NCBI RefSeq assembly: GCF_000005505.3
Contig: NC_016134.3
Span: 43,552,650-43,616,649, forward strand
From: Brachypodium distachyon
Taxonomy: Eukaryota; Streptophyta; Magnoliopsida; Poales; Poaceae
DNA length: 64,000 bases
Reading direction: 5' to 3'
Each line of letters starts with the position of its first letter. Within the stretch, counting starts at the first letter, position 1. The notes under the pieces are model-generated. The model was not told the DNA's origin and made no database searches. It saw only the letters and a list, made by a program, of their open reading frames with translations. This document shows, one piece after another, positions 44,711-57,513 of the stretch. Made by a program: the position numbers and the translations under genes.

Positions 44711-47700
44711 TCAGTCGTCCGACAGGCCAGACTTGTTCCTCAGGTGCTCCTTGAACTCCATGATATCGCCTTCCCACCGTGTCACCGCCTGCTTCTCACA
44801 GACCCAGATCTCCTGCGCCACCTGGTTGATCAGCCTGAAGTCATGGCTCACCAGCACCAGCCCACCGTCCCACTCGTTCAGCGCCTCCGCCAGCGAGTCG
44901 ATCGTCTCGATGTCCAGATGGTTCGTCGGCTCGTCCAGCAGCAGCAGCTGTGGCTCCCTCCATGCCAGCCATGCGAAGATCACACGGCTCCTCTGCCCGT
45001 CCGACAGGTTCCTCATTGGCATCACCTGCGATTTTCCAGACAGCCCAAACCTGCCAATCGCCGCCCTCATCCTCTCCTCCCCGTTACCAGGGTATTCATT
45101 CATCATGTACTGCAGGGCCGAAAGATCCAGGTCCAGCTTCTCCGCCAGATGCTGGTGGAACTGTGCGATCCGAAGGTGGTTGTGCCGCCTCACCATACCG
45201 TCCAGTGGTACCAGCTCGCCAGTCATCAGCTTCAGAAGTGTGCTTTTCCCCGCCCCGTTGGGACCAACTAGTGCAACTCTAGAGTCAAGGTCAACACCAA
45301 AATCAAGCTTCTTGTAGATCAGGTTATCCTCTGTGTACCCAAACGTCACTTCAACAAACTGCAGCACCGGTGGTGGGAGATTGCCAACATCTGTAAAGCG
45401 GAATGTTAGTATCCTGTCTCTTGCAACCTTCTCTGTCAGCCCGCCGCGCTCCATCTTAGCTAGTGTTTTCTCTTTACTTTGAGCCTGCCGTGCCAGTTTG
45501 GCAGACCCGTGACCAAAACGTGCAATGTACTCTTTCATCGAAGCAATCTGCTCCTGCTCCCATCTGAACTGTTTCATTTGATTTTCTTCCAGTTCAGCTC
45601 GTGTTTGGACATACTGATCGAAATTACCAGTGTACAGCTTAAGCTTCCTATTCTGCATATGTATGATGTTTGTGCATACTCCATTTAGAAAGTCTTGGGA
45701 GTGTGATATAACAACAAGTATACGCTCAAATTTCTTTAGCGTTTCTTCCAACCAGACACACGCCTCAAGATCTGCAAATAGTGGCAAAGAGTTGCAGACA
45801 TTAATTTAGAAAGTGGATGTTTTTTTTTCAGATATCATTTATCAGGAATACCTCAGTCACAAATGTGTCAGTTTCTCAGGGTACTGAAAACAGGCGTACA
45901 ACAGCTAAGCGCTAACCATAATAATTATAGAAGCGCTAGACGTGATAAAATACATTTGGTAATAACATCAATGAGAGATGGGTAAACAAAGACCAATAGT
46001 TGAATCAAATAATATACCAACACTTCCTGCCAATCAACTGAAGCGCGTCTTGGGCAAACCAGGCCATTAGATAATTGAAGCATGCCAATAAACAGTACAG
46101 AATTTAGATTCCATCCTACCAACACCCAACTAAGTGAGGTCCAGCAAACTAAAAAACAAAACCCAAACGTGCCAAGATATGTATAGTCAAGACCTGTGAC
46201 ACTCTACTTTTTTTAAAACAACCTAAGTTCATAGTGATATGTGTGGTATTGCAGTAACATAGTGATATATGCGGTAAGATATGTATAGTCAAGATGGGCT
46301 GCAGAGAAACTCACCAAGATGATTAGTAGGCTCATCAAGCAAAAGGATGGTTGGATTCATGAACAGAGCTCTTGCCAATGCAATTCTCATGCGCCAACCA
46401 CCAGAAAAATCCCTAGTTTTCTTGGCCTGCATCTGCTTGTTAAAACCCAGGCCAAACAAAATCTCAGCAGCACGCTTTTCAGCAGTAGATACATCAATTG
46501 CTTCTAACCGCTCATACACGCGTTCCAAAGCTTCACCTCCACCATCATCCTAAATATGCCAGCACGGACACATGTCAGAACAAATATTCAGAAATCAGAA
46601 GACTGATAAAGCTTAGAAGTACAACACTGCAGACATTGCAAAAGGAGTAAGTTCAAAGAACGTCATAGTAAAATAAAAAATGTAGTGATCAGAAACTTAC
46701 TTGAGCAGCCAAAACTTCAGCTTCCTTTTCCAACTTGACTCTTTCTTCATCACAACTAATGACTGCTTCTAGTGCAGACATTTCTGAAGCCTCGATCTCA
46801 TGGCTGAGGTGATATATATCCATGTGTTCAGGGATAGGAAGCTCTCTGCATCCTATTGCTTTAAGAAGGCAGGACTTTCCACAGCCATTCAAACCAAGCA
46901 AGCCATAGCGCCTGAAATGGTATAAACCCATTAAATAAGATCACAAAAGCAGATACCTGGGATCATGTTAAATAAGATCATGGCTTTGTTATACCTTCCA
47001 TAGTTAAGTTCCAGCTCCGTATCTACAAGTAGATCATGGCCATGGAATGTCAAAGTGAGAGACTCTATCTGCAAGTGGCATTGAACATAGAAAATCGCAT
47101 TAGAGCATATCATTTACTTTTAGTGAAAAGCACTCTATACGAATCAGTGATACCAAAAGGGATATAATGCCTCTGAAATGAAGCAGATAATATTTTGCAA
47201 GACATGAAGTAAATTACTCTTGTTGATATCTTTTTTTATGATTTTTTGGAAAGACATGAAGCGAATTACTCTGATTTGTCAGTTACATCATAGGCATTTT
47301 TTTTATGGATAGGCAATACATCACGATCCATGACAGAAAGCGGTGGCAGGTTTGAGAAATCCATCATCACCATCATTATGGCAAACTAGGCAAGCATTTT
47401 TTTTGTTGTTGCAGGGATCAGAATTAGGACCCGTATGGACAGTAGGAACCAAAAAAACAGGAAATCAAGTGCAAAACATAGGAAAACTGTAGGAATAGTC
47501 CTTTAGATAGAATATGTGAAAAATGCAGGAAAATTGCCTTGATCTTACTAGAGCGAATGGATGTTGGAATTCCCAGGAATTGGGAGCATACCAAAGTAGT
47601 AAACAATAAAATTTTGGCAGCATTATTCATATGATAAAAAAAAGGTCTCTATAGGAAAATTTCCTAAAGATCAGAATCCTACGAAGAGAATATGGAAGTC

Positions 47701-48177
47701 CTACAATCCAAAGAGGGCCTAAACGTGCCCAGTACCCTAGGTGATAAACCCGGCCCAGTCATGAGTTTGAGAAAGTAGTACACTCCAGTACAGTATCCCC
47801 TGATCTAGCGGCGGGGCACAGGTTAATACTAGACTAGTTGTGTTCTGGATTAGGCAGTGAATCCATGAAACCAATCAATTTCTAAAATCGAGTCTATAAA
47901 GTGATGAATGAACAGTAATATATAAGAGATAGGATTAAAGGACGATCGAGCGGGAGCGCGCAGATCTCACATGGATGTCCCGGGAGAGCGGGTGGGAGGT
48001 GAGGACGGCGGTGCAGGTGCGGTCGGAGAGGTGAATGGCGGCGAGCGCGTCGGCGGCGGCCTTGGCGGAAGCGGAGGAGGAGGAGGAGGAGGTCGACGAG
48101 GGCACCTTGGCCCCCCTCTTGGCCGCGGCCGCCGCCTTCTTCTGCGCGGCCTTCTTCTTGCTGGCGTCGGACACCAT
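44711..48177 (-). CDS. ABCF1: ABC transporter F family member 1 (GCN20/ABCF1-type), 5 exons
   Basis: Exons 48177-47971, 47068-46995, 46911-46701, 46549-46315 and 45771-44711 join in frame to 595 aa, the length of Arabidopsis ABCF1. It is a soluble twin-ATPase with no membrane segments. The N-terminus is a Lys/Ala/Ser-rich tail. NBD1 has Walker A GLNGCGKS (99-106), signature FSGGWRMR and Walker [14 protein letters not shown] charged linker follows ([16 protein letters not shown]). NBD2 has [17 protein letters not shown] and [16 protein letters not shown] proteins bind ribosomes and act in translation and, for GCN20 relatives, in GCN2 activation. The NBD2 signature LSDGQ instead of LSGGQ is common in this family. 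The exon 1 start has a good context (ACCATGGTG). It is convergent with the LPA1-type gene. Confidence 0.95.
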
Positions 48178-51100
48178 GGTTGAGGGCTGAGGGAGAGAGA
48201 CTCCGGTGAGTCAGGAAGGCGGAGGCGGTGGTGTTGTTTGTTGCTGGCTGGTTGGTTCTTCCGGCTCCGGGAAGAAGAAGGGAACGGTGAAAGAAGGAAA
48301 CAAGGTGTCGTGGTGGGCTTGGCCTTCCGGAAACTTCAGGTAGTCAATAATGGACACGTGTTGGGCTTCTTTCTATTTTTTTCCTGTTGTAAAGTAGGAA
48401 CCGATGGTGATGGGCCGTCTTTCGGCCCCTCCTCGGACGACACGTCCACAACCCTGCATCTCCTTCTTCCTAATTCTTATTTGTTTTCTCTTCCCCTAAA
48501 AAAAATTGTTTTCTCTTCCGCTCTCTCTCTCTCTCAAAAATAATAATTTGTTTTCTCTTCCAGCCAACGTTGATTTTCCAAGTTGTCGGAACAAAATTGG
48601 GTTTTTTTCGACGACGGAAGGATCTGCCCAACGACGAAGATCTTCTGTGGGCTTCTCTCCGTTGGTCACTCGAGTATCTGTATTCGATTTTTCTTATTTC
48701 TCATTCGGTTTTTTCAATCTTTTGACAGGAACTCTGCTGTTCATTAGGATCAAATAAGGTTAGCAAGGAGTATTTGCTATGAGAAATTACAACCTGCAAT
48801 CTCGGCAAAGTTGCTCTTGCCATCAAGATTAGCAACAAAGAACTCATATAGAAAGAGGTTTACGTTTCTTATATTATTTCCTTTCATGATAAAAATGAAA
48901 AATCGGATATCTAAATATTTATAGGTCATTTTGAGTCTTTGACCGTTGTAATTCTATCAATAAAATCGATAGTAACTCACCAAAAATAGACCTCTATTTA
49001 CAAATGTACGAGTTATGGCATCCTCCGTGCTTTATACGGTGAGCACGAGCTTTATGTTTGTTTAGAAATAATTAAGTCTTTCTTATGAGGTGGTCAGGAG
49101 AGTACCGAATTTTATATTTGCTGAAATATAATTAAACCTTTCGTGGGCCATGAATCTTACGTGGCAGTACCAAGTTAACAAAATAAGGATATATCGTTCA
49201 AAGAGTCAACAAGTCGATCAAGCTTGTGGTCTCCCCCAACAAGGATACTTTTCTCCGATATTTAGTCCACCACAAAGTATGGACCATTTCCCCCCCTTTT
49301 TGCCACCACTTGTGGTCTCCCCCAAATTAACATTGGTCTTTTGTCAAGAATCCTCGGCATAATTTTCGAGCTCGTGGGGCTTGTACCCTCGTTCAATTCG
49401 TCTTGTAATAAGAAATCAAGGGGAGAGCCTAATTAAACCTCCTATGTTGATATCCTAAAAGGACCATTCAATTTTCATAGTCAAGGGACGTCCAAAAAGA
49501 CCCATTCGATATGAAATCGAGTGATCTAGAATAGCCGGGGAGGAGGAAGGGATCGCGGGCTGCTAGTCCCACTCAGTGGCGCTCCTAACATAGGAGCAAG
49601 ACCTCATGAAAAATTCTCTTTTGTGTCTTTATTTTATCTTGTCTCTCTTCAAATTCGTGCAGATTTTTTTTTTGCGAGAAGGCCAAGGCCATATATTAAA
49701 TCAACCAACCCTTACAGAATCATCTTTGAAGTAAAAGAAAATGACACGCAGATTCTTGTCAGTAAGTCGTTGTTTTCCTCCTGCACTCGTTGGTGGCGCC
49801 GTGAGCGAATCTCGATGCTACCTCTGGACCTCCGAACCACGTCAGAGCCAGGAAAATGTTGTTGACGTAGCAACCGGGAAGTTGCCTGTCGGAGCCAGAA
49901 GACGTCGGCGACAGTGATCTGAGTAACAGACCACCATTCCGGAGAAGAAAACGACGAAGAGGGTTTTTGTTGCCTGTGTTTCAAAAACCCTCGTGACTCC
50001 AAATTCTATATTAATTTTTCTGTTCATGCATTTTGAGAATTCTGCTATCTAAAGACGCCCTTAATTGATTGCAATGCTGTAACCCATAACCTAGCAACTA
50101 GTGCAAGAAGATCAGGAGATGTTTTCTCTACCTCCTTTGCCTGTGTGAATTCCTCTCATAGAGCCACTGGTTGTCCTGTACACCAAGCTCTACAATATGT
50201 AAGCGTGCATGCCAGATATCACGTTAATCAGTGTACTTTGCTTCTAATTGAATAAGTCCTTTTCTTTCCAAAAAAGAAGACGCCCTTAATTTTCATGGAG
50301 CATCTATCCAACAACAACAGCATGTATATATGTATCATGTACGTTATACGTACTTTTGGTTGGGTGGCAATGCACTACGTACCAACGGCCAAAGTTTCAA
50401 CAAGTTGCATGTACCTCACGAGAAAATCACTACCATCTATTAATTCCCTGATAGTACATTCTAGCTGGCTAGTACATATATGTATCATATGCTGCTGTGC
50501 GCAAGGCATTTGGTTTAAATACGATTGTTCGAAATACAGCACGTACGACACCAGTACGTATAGATCCGTACGTGTGGGTCGCTCAGGAATTCCGTTCAGA
50601 AACCGCATTATGTACTAGCTAGTACAATTATTAATTATCTGAATGTTTAGTACTCTAGCTAAAAGCTGCAAGAGGGCCGTGCGGTATCGTTACCTGGCAC
50701 CTTTCTGGGATTTAAGTTTATAACAAGAATTAAGTATCAAGATGGCATGGCTTTTGGCGCCAGCGTGGCATGCTGGTATTTTTTTAATTTTCTTTAGCAT
50801 TAAGTCCACTTGTTTTTGGCATCAAAACCAAGAAAAAACACGATTAGACCCACACCGACACGAGGAAATGTGACATTCTCTCGTCAGTAAGTTGTCTAGC
50901 TAGCTTCAGGTCCAACCAGATAGTCGACCGCGGGGGACAAAATCATGACATCTTGGCCGCTTTGAGACCGCGAGAAACTTGTGATGTCCGATTACAACAG
51001 TCGAGGGACGAAAAATATATAAAAAATTAAAAGACCATTTGCATATTTTTTAACAACTTGAGGATGCTTTACTCATTAATTTGTTTGATACAGCAAAATG

Positions 51101-51797
51101 CACTATACGTACTCGCAAGTCCTTAAAGCACCCACCTTATAATTTGTACCACTCACACGGTCACACCGTAGCTAGTCTAGCATTATTGTCCTTGGCTAGC
51201 TCTTTTTAGTATTAGTGTATTACCTTACCTATATAGCGAAGTTATGAGTTACGAGTACAAGAGAAACCTGCAGAGAGAGTACTGACCGTGACAGTGTGTG
51301 TAGTTCAAGGGACATGATGGACCAAAAAAGAAAGAGGCTCCAAAAGTACAGAGGAGGAAATGGATGGATGGGTGTGGTTGTCTAGTTGTCTGAGCCGTGC
51401 GTGCGTGTGATGTGAGAGTGATGACATGAGCAGCCGAGATTCATGACAGTGCGTGCAAAGGGAGAGATGGATGTCACTGTCACCATCACTCCCGGCCACT
51501 GTCACCATCACACTCTTGTACATATATACAGCAGAGCAGCTCATGCTGGAGCAGCTAGAGCTAGCTTTAGGCAGGTGATCGAAACTAGACAAAGAGGGAG
51601 AGAGCCATCCTCCTGCTTCCTTTTTGACTTGTTTGCCACATGTAGCTGGCTGGCTAGCTAGCTAGATTTCTTCTTCCTTTAGCTTGTACTCTCTCTGCCT
51701 TTCCGTTCGCCGTCGAGCTTTGTCTCTCTATATCTCCCCCAAGCTAGCTCGGTAGCCAGCCAAAGCCAAGAAGAGCTAGCTGCAAGAAAGGAAGAAG
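48178..51797. other. Spacer between ABCF1 and MYB genes
   Basis: The left end is the ABCF1 promoter. Scattered short ORFs show no known domain. 49210-49560 has low-complexity sequence with CCCCCAA runs, without detectable LTR pairs. The last 300 bp before 51798 are the CT-rich MYB leader. Confidence 0.45.
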
Positions 51798-52800
51798 ATG
51801 GGTAGGGCTCCATGCTGTGACAAGGGGAGCGTGAAGAAAGGGCCCTGGTCGCCCGAGGAAGACAGGAAGCTCAAGGACTACATCCACAAGTTTGGCACCG
51901 GCGGCAACTGGATTGCGCTCCCCGCCAAAGCCGGTATATATGTGTATCTAGATCAAGTTCAAGGTCGAATTGTTCCTCTATCTATATCTCCCTTCAGAAT
52001 TAATTGATTGTGGATATGTGTGTTTTATGTTGCGATGGGGCCGGAGAGAAGGCCTGAAGAGGTGTGGGAAGAGCTGCCGGCTGCGCTGGCTCAACTACCT
52101 GAGGCCAAACATCAAGCACGGGGGCTTCTCGGACGAGGAGGACAGGGTCATCTGTAGCCTCTACGCCAGCATCGGGAGCAGGTGGTCCGTCATCGCGGCG
52201 CAGCTCCCCGGGAGGACCGACAACGACATCAAGAACTACTGGAACACCAAGCTCAAGAAGAAGCTACTACTCAACGTCATGAGCCACAGCCACAGCCAAA
52301 TCAGGTCGTCCAAGGAGCCTCCTCCTCCTGCTGCTGCTGCTAATGTCGGGATCGGAGGAGCAGATGATCACCCACCACTCGCATTGTTCTCCCAGCTGCT
52401 GCTTGATCAGCAGCACTACCATAGCTCGTCGTCTCTCATGTTTGGAATTGGAGGCGACCACCACCATTACCAGCAGCAGCAGCAGATGGCGCCATCGTCG
52501 TCTGTCTTCCTCAATGACTTTGACCTCATGATCAGCAGCGGCAGCGGCAGTGATGGCCTGGAACAGAGCTCCATCTTCGCCGGCTTGCAGTTGCAGCAGC
52601 AGGAAGAACTTCCAGCTGCTGACGGCCTGATGCCTCAGCTGGATCATCATCATCATCATCACCATCACCGGCTTTACGCGTACGGCAGCAGCTATGTGGA
52701 GGATCAGCATGAGATGAAGCCGTTGGTGATTGCGCCGTCGACGGGTAGCTTCTTGTACGCTGCTGCCACGGCAACCCCAGGGACTAGGTACCAATATTAA
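51798..52800 (+). CDS. R2R3-MYB transcription factor, subgroup 14 (RAX/MYB36-like), 2 exons
   Basis: Exons 51798-51933 and 52052-52800 join in phase 1 to give 294 aa. The start [22 protein letters not shown] and the R2 text [26 protein letters not shown] are diagnostic of subgroup 14 (RAX, MYB36/68/84), whose members control axillary meristems and Casparian-strip formation. The R3 repeat ends in [19 protein letters not shown]. The C-terminal half is low complexity with Gln runs and an eight-His run (about 250-257); no EAR or other motif is evident. The 118-bp intron sits at the conserved first R2R3-MYB position. The acceptor (GGAGAGAAG|GC) has a poor pyrimidine tract but is fixed by GLKRC. 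The second intron often found in R3 is absent. Confidence 0.94.
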
Positions 52801-53159
52801 CTAGCTAGTAGTACGGTTTAGAGATAACCAGCCATTATGCTGCAGCCGATGCATGCATGCATTTGTATGATCAATGATGTGTGTTTGTCGTTTCTTTTGT
52901 TTTTTCATGAGGTGGAGTGTAATTTGGAATGCATGGTGTGTTTTGTTGGTACTTTTTAGAGTGGGTTGTAATGTTAATTCGACAAATATACTGGCAATTA
53001 AGTTAATTAAGCGTACTGGATACTTGCATATATACTAAATCCTTGCTTAAATATTACTCCGGTACTTTGCATGCATGTACTAGCAGAGTATGCGTACATG
53101 TAAATTAGTCGTTGCGTGTTTGAGGGGCCAGCTTAATTGAGCACTTGTGAAACTGGAGA
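52801..53159. other. MYB 3' region
   Basis: 3' UTR and short spacer up to the Pack-MULE-like element. Confidence 0.5.
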
Positions 53160-54141
53160 GGAAATTGCATAAATTCATCTTTGGTCCCCTTGTCGTTGCA
53201 GAGAACACCCACTCGACGTCTTTTTGCACAAAACATCTCTAATCCGTTGCAGATAAATCCTAAACCGAGTTTTAGTCGTTAACGAGGTTTCTGACATGTG
53301 GGGCCCATCCATCAGTGAGCATTGCCATTGTCATCCTCAGGTTGCCACGGCTGAAGCGTTGCCGCTGCCTTCGGCGGCTCCTCCTCGCCTTGCCCTTCTT
53401 CTCTGCGTCCTCCTCTTGGGTCGGCGTTGTCGCAGCAGCCTCAATGGCGCCGTCGTCGACGATGTCGAAGGCACCCCGACGGCTTGGGCTTCTCCACCAG
53501 TTGAACGCCCGGAGCTACACCACGCCTTTGCCACCTGCGGCCTTGTCCCTGACGACCGCGCGCCGGAGCTCGCCCCGACGCCGCTCCGCCTCCTCCCTCG
53601 GTGCATCCCAGAACATGGACACGCTGAGGCTGATCATGCGCGGGGCGCGGCACCCTTGACCTGCTTGATCCTGTCCACGCCCGCCATTGCCGCCGCCTCG
53701 GCCCCGACTATGACCCACCTCTTACTCCGCTGGCCAAGCAGTCCAGGATGGCCGCCATGTCCTCCTCTCGCACTTGATTAGGTAGCTCTCTCCCGGCCAT
53801 GCATGCGCCCAGCTGGTTTGTTTTCTTCAATTGGCCGTGAGCTGCTGCTGCTGCTAGGATTAGGGACGGCGGGTAGTAGCCGTGGCCGTGTTGCGGCACG
53901 TTGAAGCAGAGCTACAGGGCCTTGCACTGAAGCGGGTGTGAGTGGCGGTCTGACGGTGACGATGAGCTTGGCACTAACAGGTGGGCCTGGTCAGAAATCT
54001 CGTTAACGAGCTAAAACTCGGGTTAGAACTTATCTGCAACGGATTAGACGAATAGTAAATGTTTTACGAAAAAAAAAAGTCGAGTAGATATTCTCCGCAA
54101 CAAGGTGATCAAAAATGAGCGGTTTGTGCAATTTCTTCCGG
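53160..54141. mobile_element. Pack-MULE-like element with captured gene-like interior
   Basis: Terminal inverted repeats of roughly 120 bp: left 53160-53300 and right about 53985-54141 share GAAATTGCA, AATCCGTTGCAGATAA and GAGTTTTAG..CGTTAACGAG. Flanks AACTGGAGA and AACTGGAAG resemble an imperfect 9-bp target duplication. The 680-bp interior is far more GC-rich than the TIRs and surroundings. On the minus strand it reads like exon sequence (SVSMFWDAPREEAERRRGEL, then one in-frame TAG, then RAFNWWRSPSRRGAFDIV). No transposase. The source gene was not recognised. Confidence 0.72.
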
Positions 54142-57100
54142 AACTGGAAGCAAGCAGAAGGAAAACTTTGGGAGCCAACGACTCAGCCAAGTGCATCTCT
54201 CTCGCCCTTTAATTTATCGATCGGCCTGATGGATGGATGGATGAAATGATATGTCCTGCTGTACGTACGTGACGACATGTTGACTAAAAATCTCGCTCTT
54301 CATCGATCGGTCAAGAAAAGACGTATGGTACCAGCTAGTGAAAAATATAGATCGAGATGGATGGGATGGATCGAAGCTAGCCAGGCGTGCGTGCGGATCG
54401 GCTATACAGCATTGCATACATATGGGTCGGGCATACCGATGTCCGTTTCTAGCTGATCGAGACTTCAAATCGAGCTCTCTCTCCGTCCCAAAATACGCGT
54501 GTCTAATAAAGTCTGTCATCAAATGTAAGCCGTGCAGGGACAGTACAGTACATGCAGGGCTTAATTTGCACTCTCCCATGGATTAATTCCGTCGCCTCCC
54601 GTACGGTACTTAACTTCTGTCAACAAAATCATCAATCCTAAAGGCAGTACGTACTCGTACGAATCAACAAATTAATCCATCCAATCCGTTTGCCGATGAT
54701 CTGGGGTGCGTACGGGAGCTGAAAAGGAGACGTTATTGTGATATGGCAAAAAAACAAGGGGCACGTTCTTATTAATACCGGTAATAAATTATATGCATTT
54801 GATAGACTCCTTTCCGTTCAGAAATACATACAGATGGACATGGTCAACGTGCAACTTTGACCATTGTTTTCCACATCAACATGTTTCTCAAAATTTATGA
54901 TACGGAGTAATACATTTTTCTCACAAGAATGATGTGATTCTTCGCATGCAACATGATGATGATGATGGCAAAATTTTCAAGTTACGAAAATAATGATGGA
55001 TTCCCAGCGTGTCCGCTCTCCCCGGCCGTCCGTTGTTTGCGGTGAAGTTGGAGTTGTCTCGGCGTTGTCCAAGCAGTGGCGATGATAGTCAATGGACTTC
55101 TCTTTGCGACGATCTTTCCTGACACAAACCTTGCATAGCTCATCTGCTTCGACGGGTCACACTGCGGCAGCCACGATGACTTCCTCTATTAAACTACCTA
55201 CTGTTTAAACATGTTTTCTGAATGCACGATTCAGTTCGCCATGTTTTGCAATGCAGCTAATTAATATGTTCGAGTTACACATGATAGTCGTTATTTTAGT
55301 CATGTTTAATATTTTAACATTTAATCATGAAAGTGTGAACAATTGTTCATGACACTGCTTCTCTTGTGTTGTGACTTGCGAGCTACGCTAGCTAGCAATT
55401 AGAAGAGCTGATAAGGCTGCAAGAGGTTAGCGCGACGGGGAAATCAGGAGCCGTTAATTGATGGATTAGTGTGGCGGGTGGGGTAAATTAATCCAGCGAC
55501 TCCCAGTCACAGATTTTTTTTTATAATCACTGGTACAGTGCCCGTGCGTTGCCACGGGCTCTTAAACATGTGCACGCGAAAATTCATGTTTATACAAAAC
55601 ATAACAATATAATTGGACATTCAATCAAAATGATCTCGGGGCTGATGCTAGCGGCCGCGGCCACGGACATGGCACCCAGTCCACGCCGCCCGCCGGCCAT
55701 GGCTGGCGTCAGAGCACGTGGTGGCGCAGTGCACGAGAAACCGTGCGGCGGTGTATAGCGCCGATCAGCCCTGGACCCCTTTGCTCGTCTCTTGCACAAT
55801 AATCTAATCCGGCGCCGACGCGTATCGAGAGCGGTCACCATAGGAAGGTGTTGCGCGGGTAGATGAGTCGGCGGTGGCGGCCCGGGAAGGCAGCGCTGTG
55901 GGAAATATGAAAAAGAAGGTTCGATGGAGTGTAAGGAGACACGAAAAATCAGAACATGTACGGAAATTGATGCACAGCGGACGACGACGAAGGAAACCTT
56001 CATGCTTTTACTGTTAGGGAGGGATAGACTGAGACTGCAGAAGAGGAAAGTGAGAGAGGGCCGGGTTTTTAGGTCGATTGTGAGTAAATGGTTGGGTTTT
56101 AAATACAGCGCTGATCCAAAGACTTGGTTTCTTCCTCCCGGCCGCCCATGGTTTGGGCCGGCCCAAAACGGATTTTTCTTTTTTTACATGGTTTCCCATT
56201 TCAAGTTTCAACCCGCATCCGACGCTGTTCTGCACGTGCGTTCTGTGTTTGTGGCCAGATGAGGTAAGGGAAGCTTGAAAAAACTTAAAAAAAATGATCG
56301 GTGGCCGTTGCAGGAGAACGTACGGGTGACGTGGAGGCACCGTCGTCAGAGAGTGGACAGTGACAACACTACAACAGTCACAGGCGTTTTATCTGGCTTT
56401 TCTTTTGCGGGTAGACTTTCTTCTTCTTTTACAGGCCGGCCGTTTTATTTGCTTTGGTTTGATATGCCTTTTCCGTTTCTATATATCAAGTGTCACGACT
56501 TTGTGGTTTGAAAAAAAAAATGTCACGACTTTATCTAGACACACACTTATCTAGACGTGTTTAGGGTACATGTATATTTAGACAAAGTTACAACATTTAA
56601 TATAAAACAAAACCACAAAGGGAGTATATAACTGCCGTGCTCGAGTACTTTTGATCCTTGTATGCATCCATCTTGCCGATCCGATCTTGTTGATTTGTTC
56701 GTCTCATCCTACGGCCATATGCCCATGCATATACATGTACCCGAAACACAGAAAAAGATCACCACACTCTTTTCAAGAAATTAATCACGATGCGTGCATG
56801 ACCACGTATCTGGATATGCTGCACTTTTCTTCTCCTTTTCCTTCCAGTACGTACGTCCTCTTCGATCAGTTCGTCCCAGAATCCAGACTAGTTTCTTTGT
56901 TTTCTTCTTCACTGATACTTGCACAAAAGCTTACCCCATCCGGGCCTTGTTGAATCCCCCGGCGGCCCGCCTGCCCTCACTATACATCAAATACATGTAT
57001 GCACGTACATGTATTTATGACCAATATGTAATCCCCCCCCCCCCCCCCCTCTCCATTTATCACTATACATCAATTTAACGCTATATATAGCTTCAATGGT

Positions 57101-57513
57101 GCTATATGCTCCTGGCCGTTGCATGCACCGAATGCACCAACTACTTGCCATACGTCTGCATATAATCTAGCACACGAATGAACTTCTGACTTAGTATGTC
57201 CAATGTACTACGGATGGAGAAGCGAATGGCTTTATTAGCTGCATCTGTATATTTATACTACGGAGTAGTATTATTAATGACAGCTATCGCCGCCTGCAGT
57301 GTATATATGCGTGTACAATGGCTTGCACCTGCATACTGCAGGCCTGCAGCCGCCTGTGTAGGACTGGTCTATGGATCCCAATTTACCACAAAACTAAAAC
57401 AGCGCCCACTAGATCGATCGAGCCTGATTATTAGTTCCAGTTTGGGAAATTCAATCGACCAAAAACTGGATTAGCTCGAAAGCAAGTTTGCTAAGTCGGC
57501 CGGCCGGCCGGCC
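54142..57513. other. Spacer upstream of the CSLA gene
   Basis: Contains the hairpin CCCGTG-CGTTGC-CACGGG (55541-55558), partial Stowaway ends near 54480 and 56625, a 17-bp poly-C run near 57033, and TATATATAG near 57084, a possible distal TATA. No supported gene. Confidence 0.45.
55541..55558. repeat. CCCGTGCGTTGCCACGGG hairpin, dispersed repeat signature
   Basis: Perfect 6-bp stem with a CGTTGC loop. I recall this signature as frequent in grass repeats. A degenerate second copy with GGGCATGTGCGTTGC lies at 31158-31171. Confidence 0.5.

Noticed and set aside
57033..57049. 17-bp poly-C run
   Set aside because: Homopolymer in a spacer; more likely slippage or sequencing length uncertainty than a functional element.
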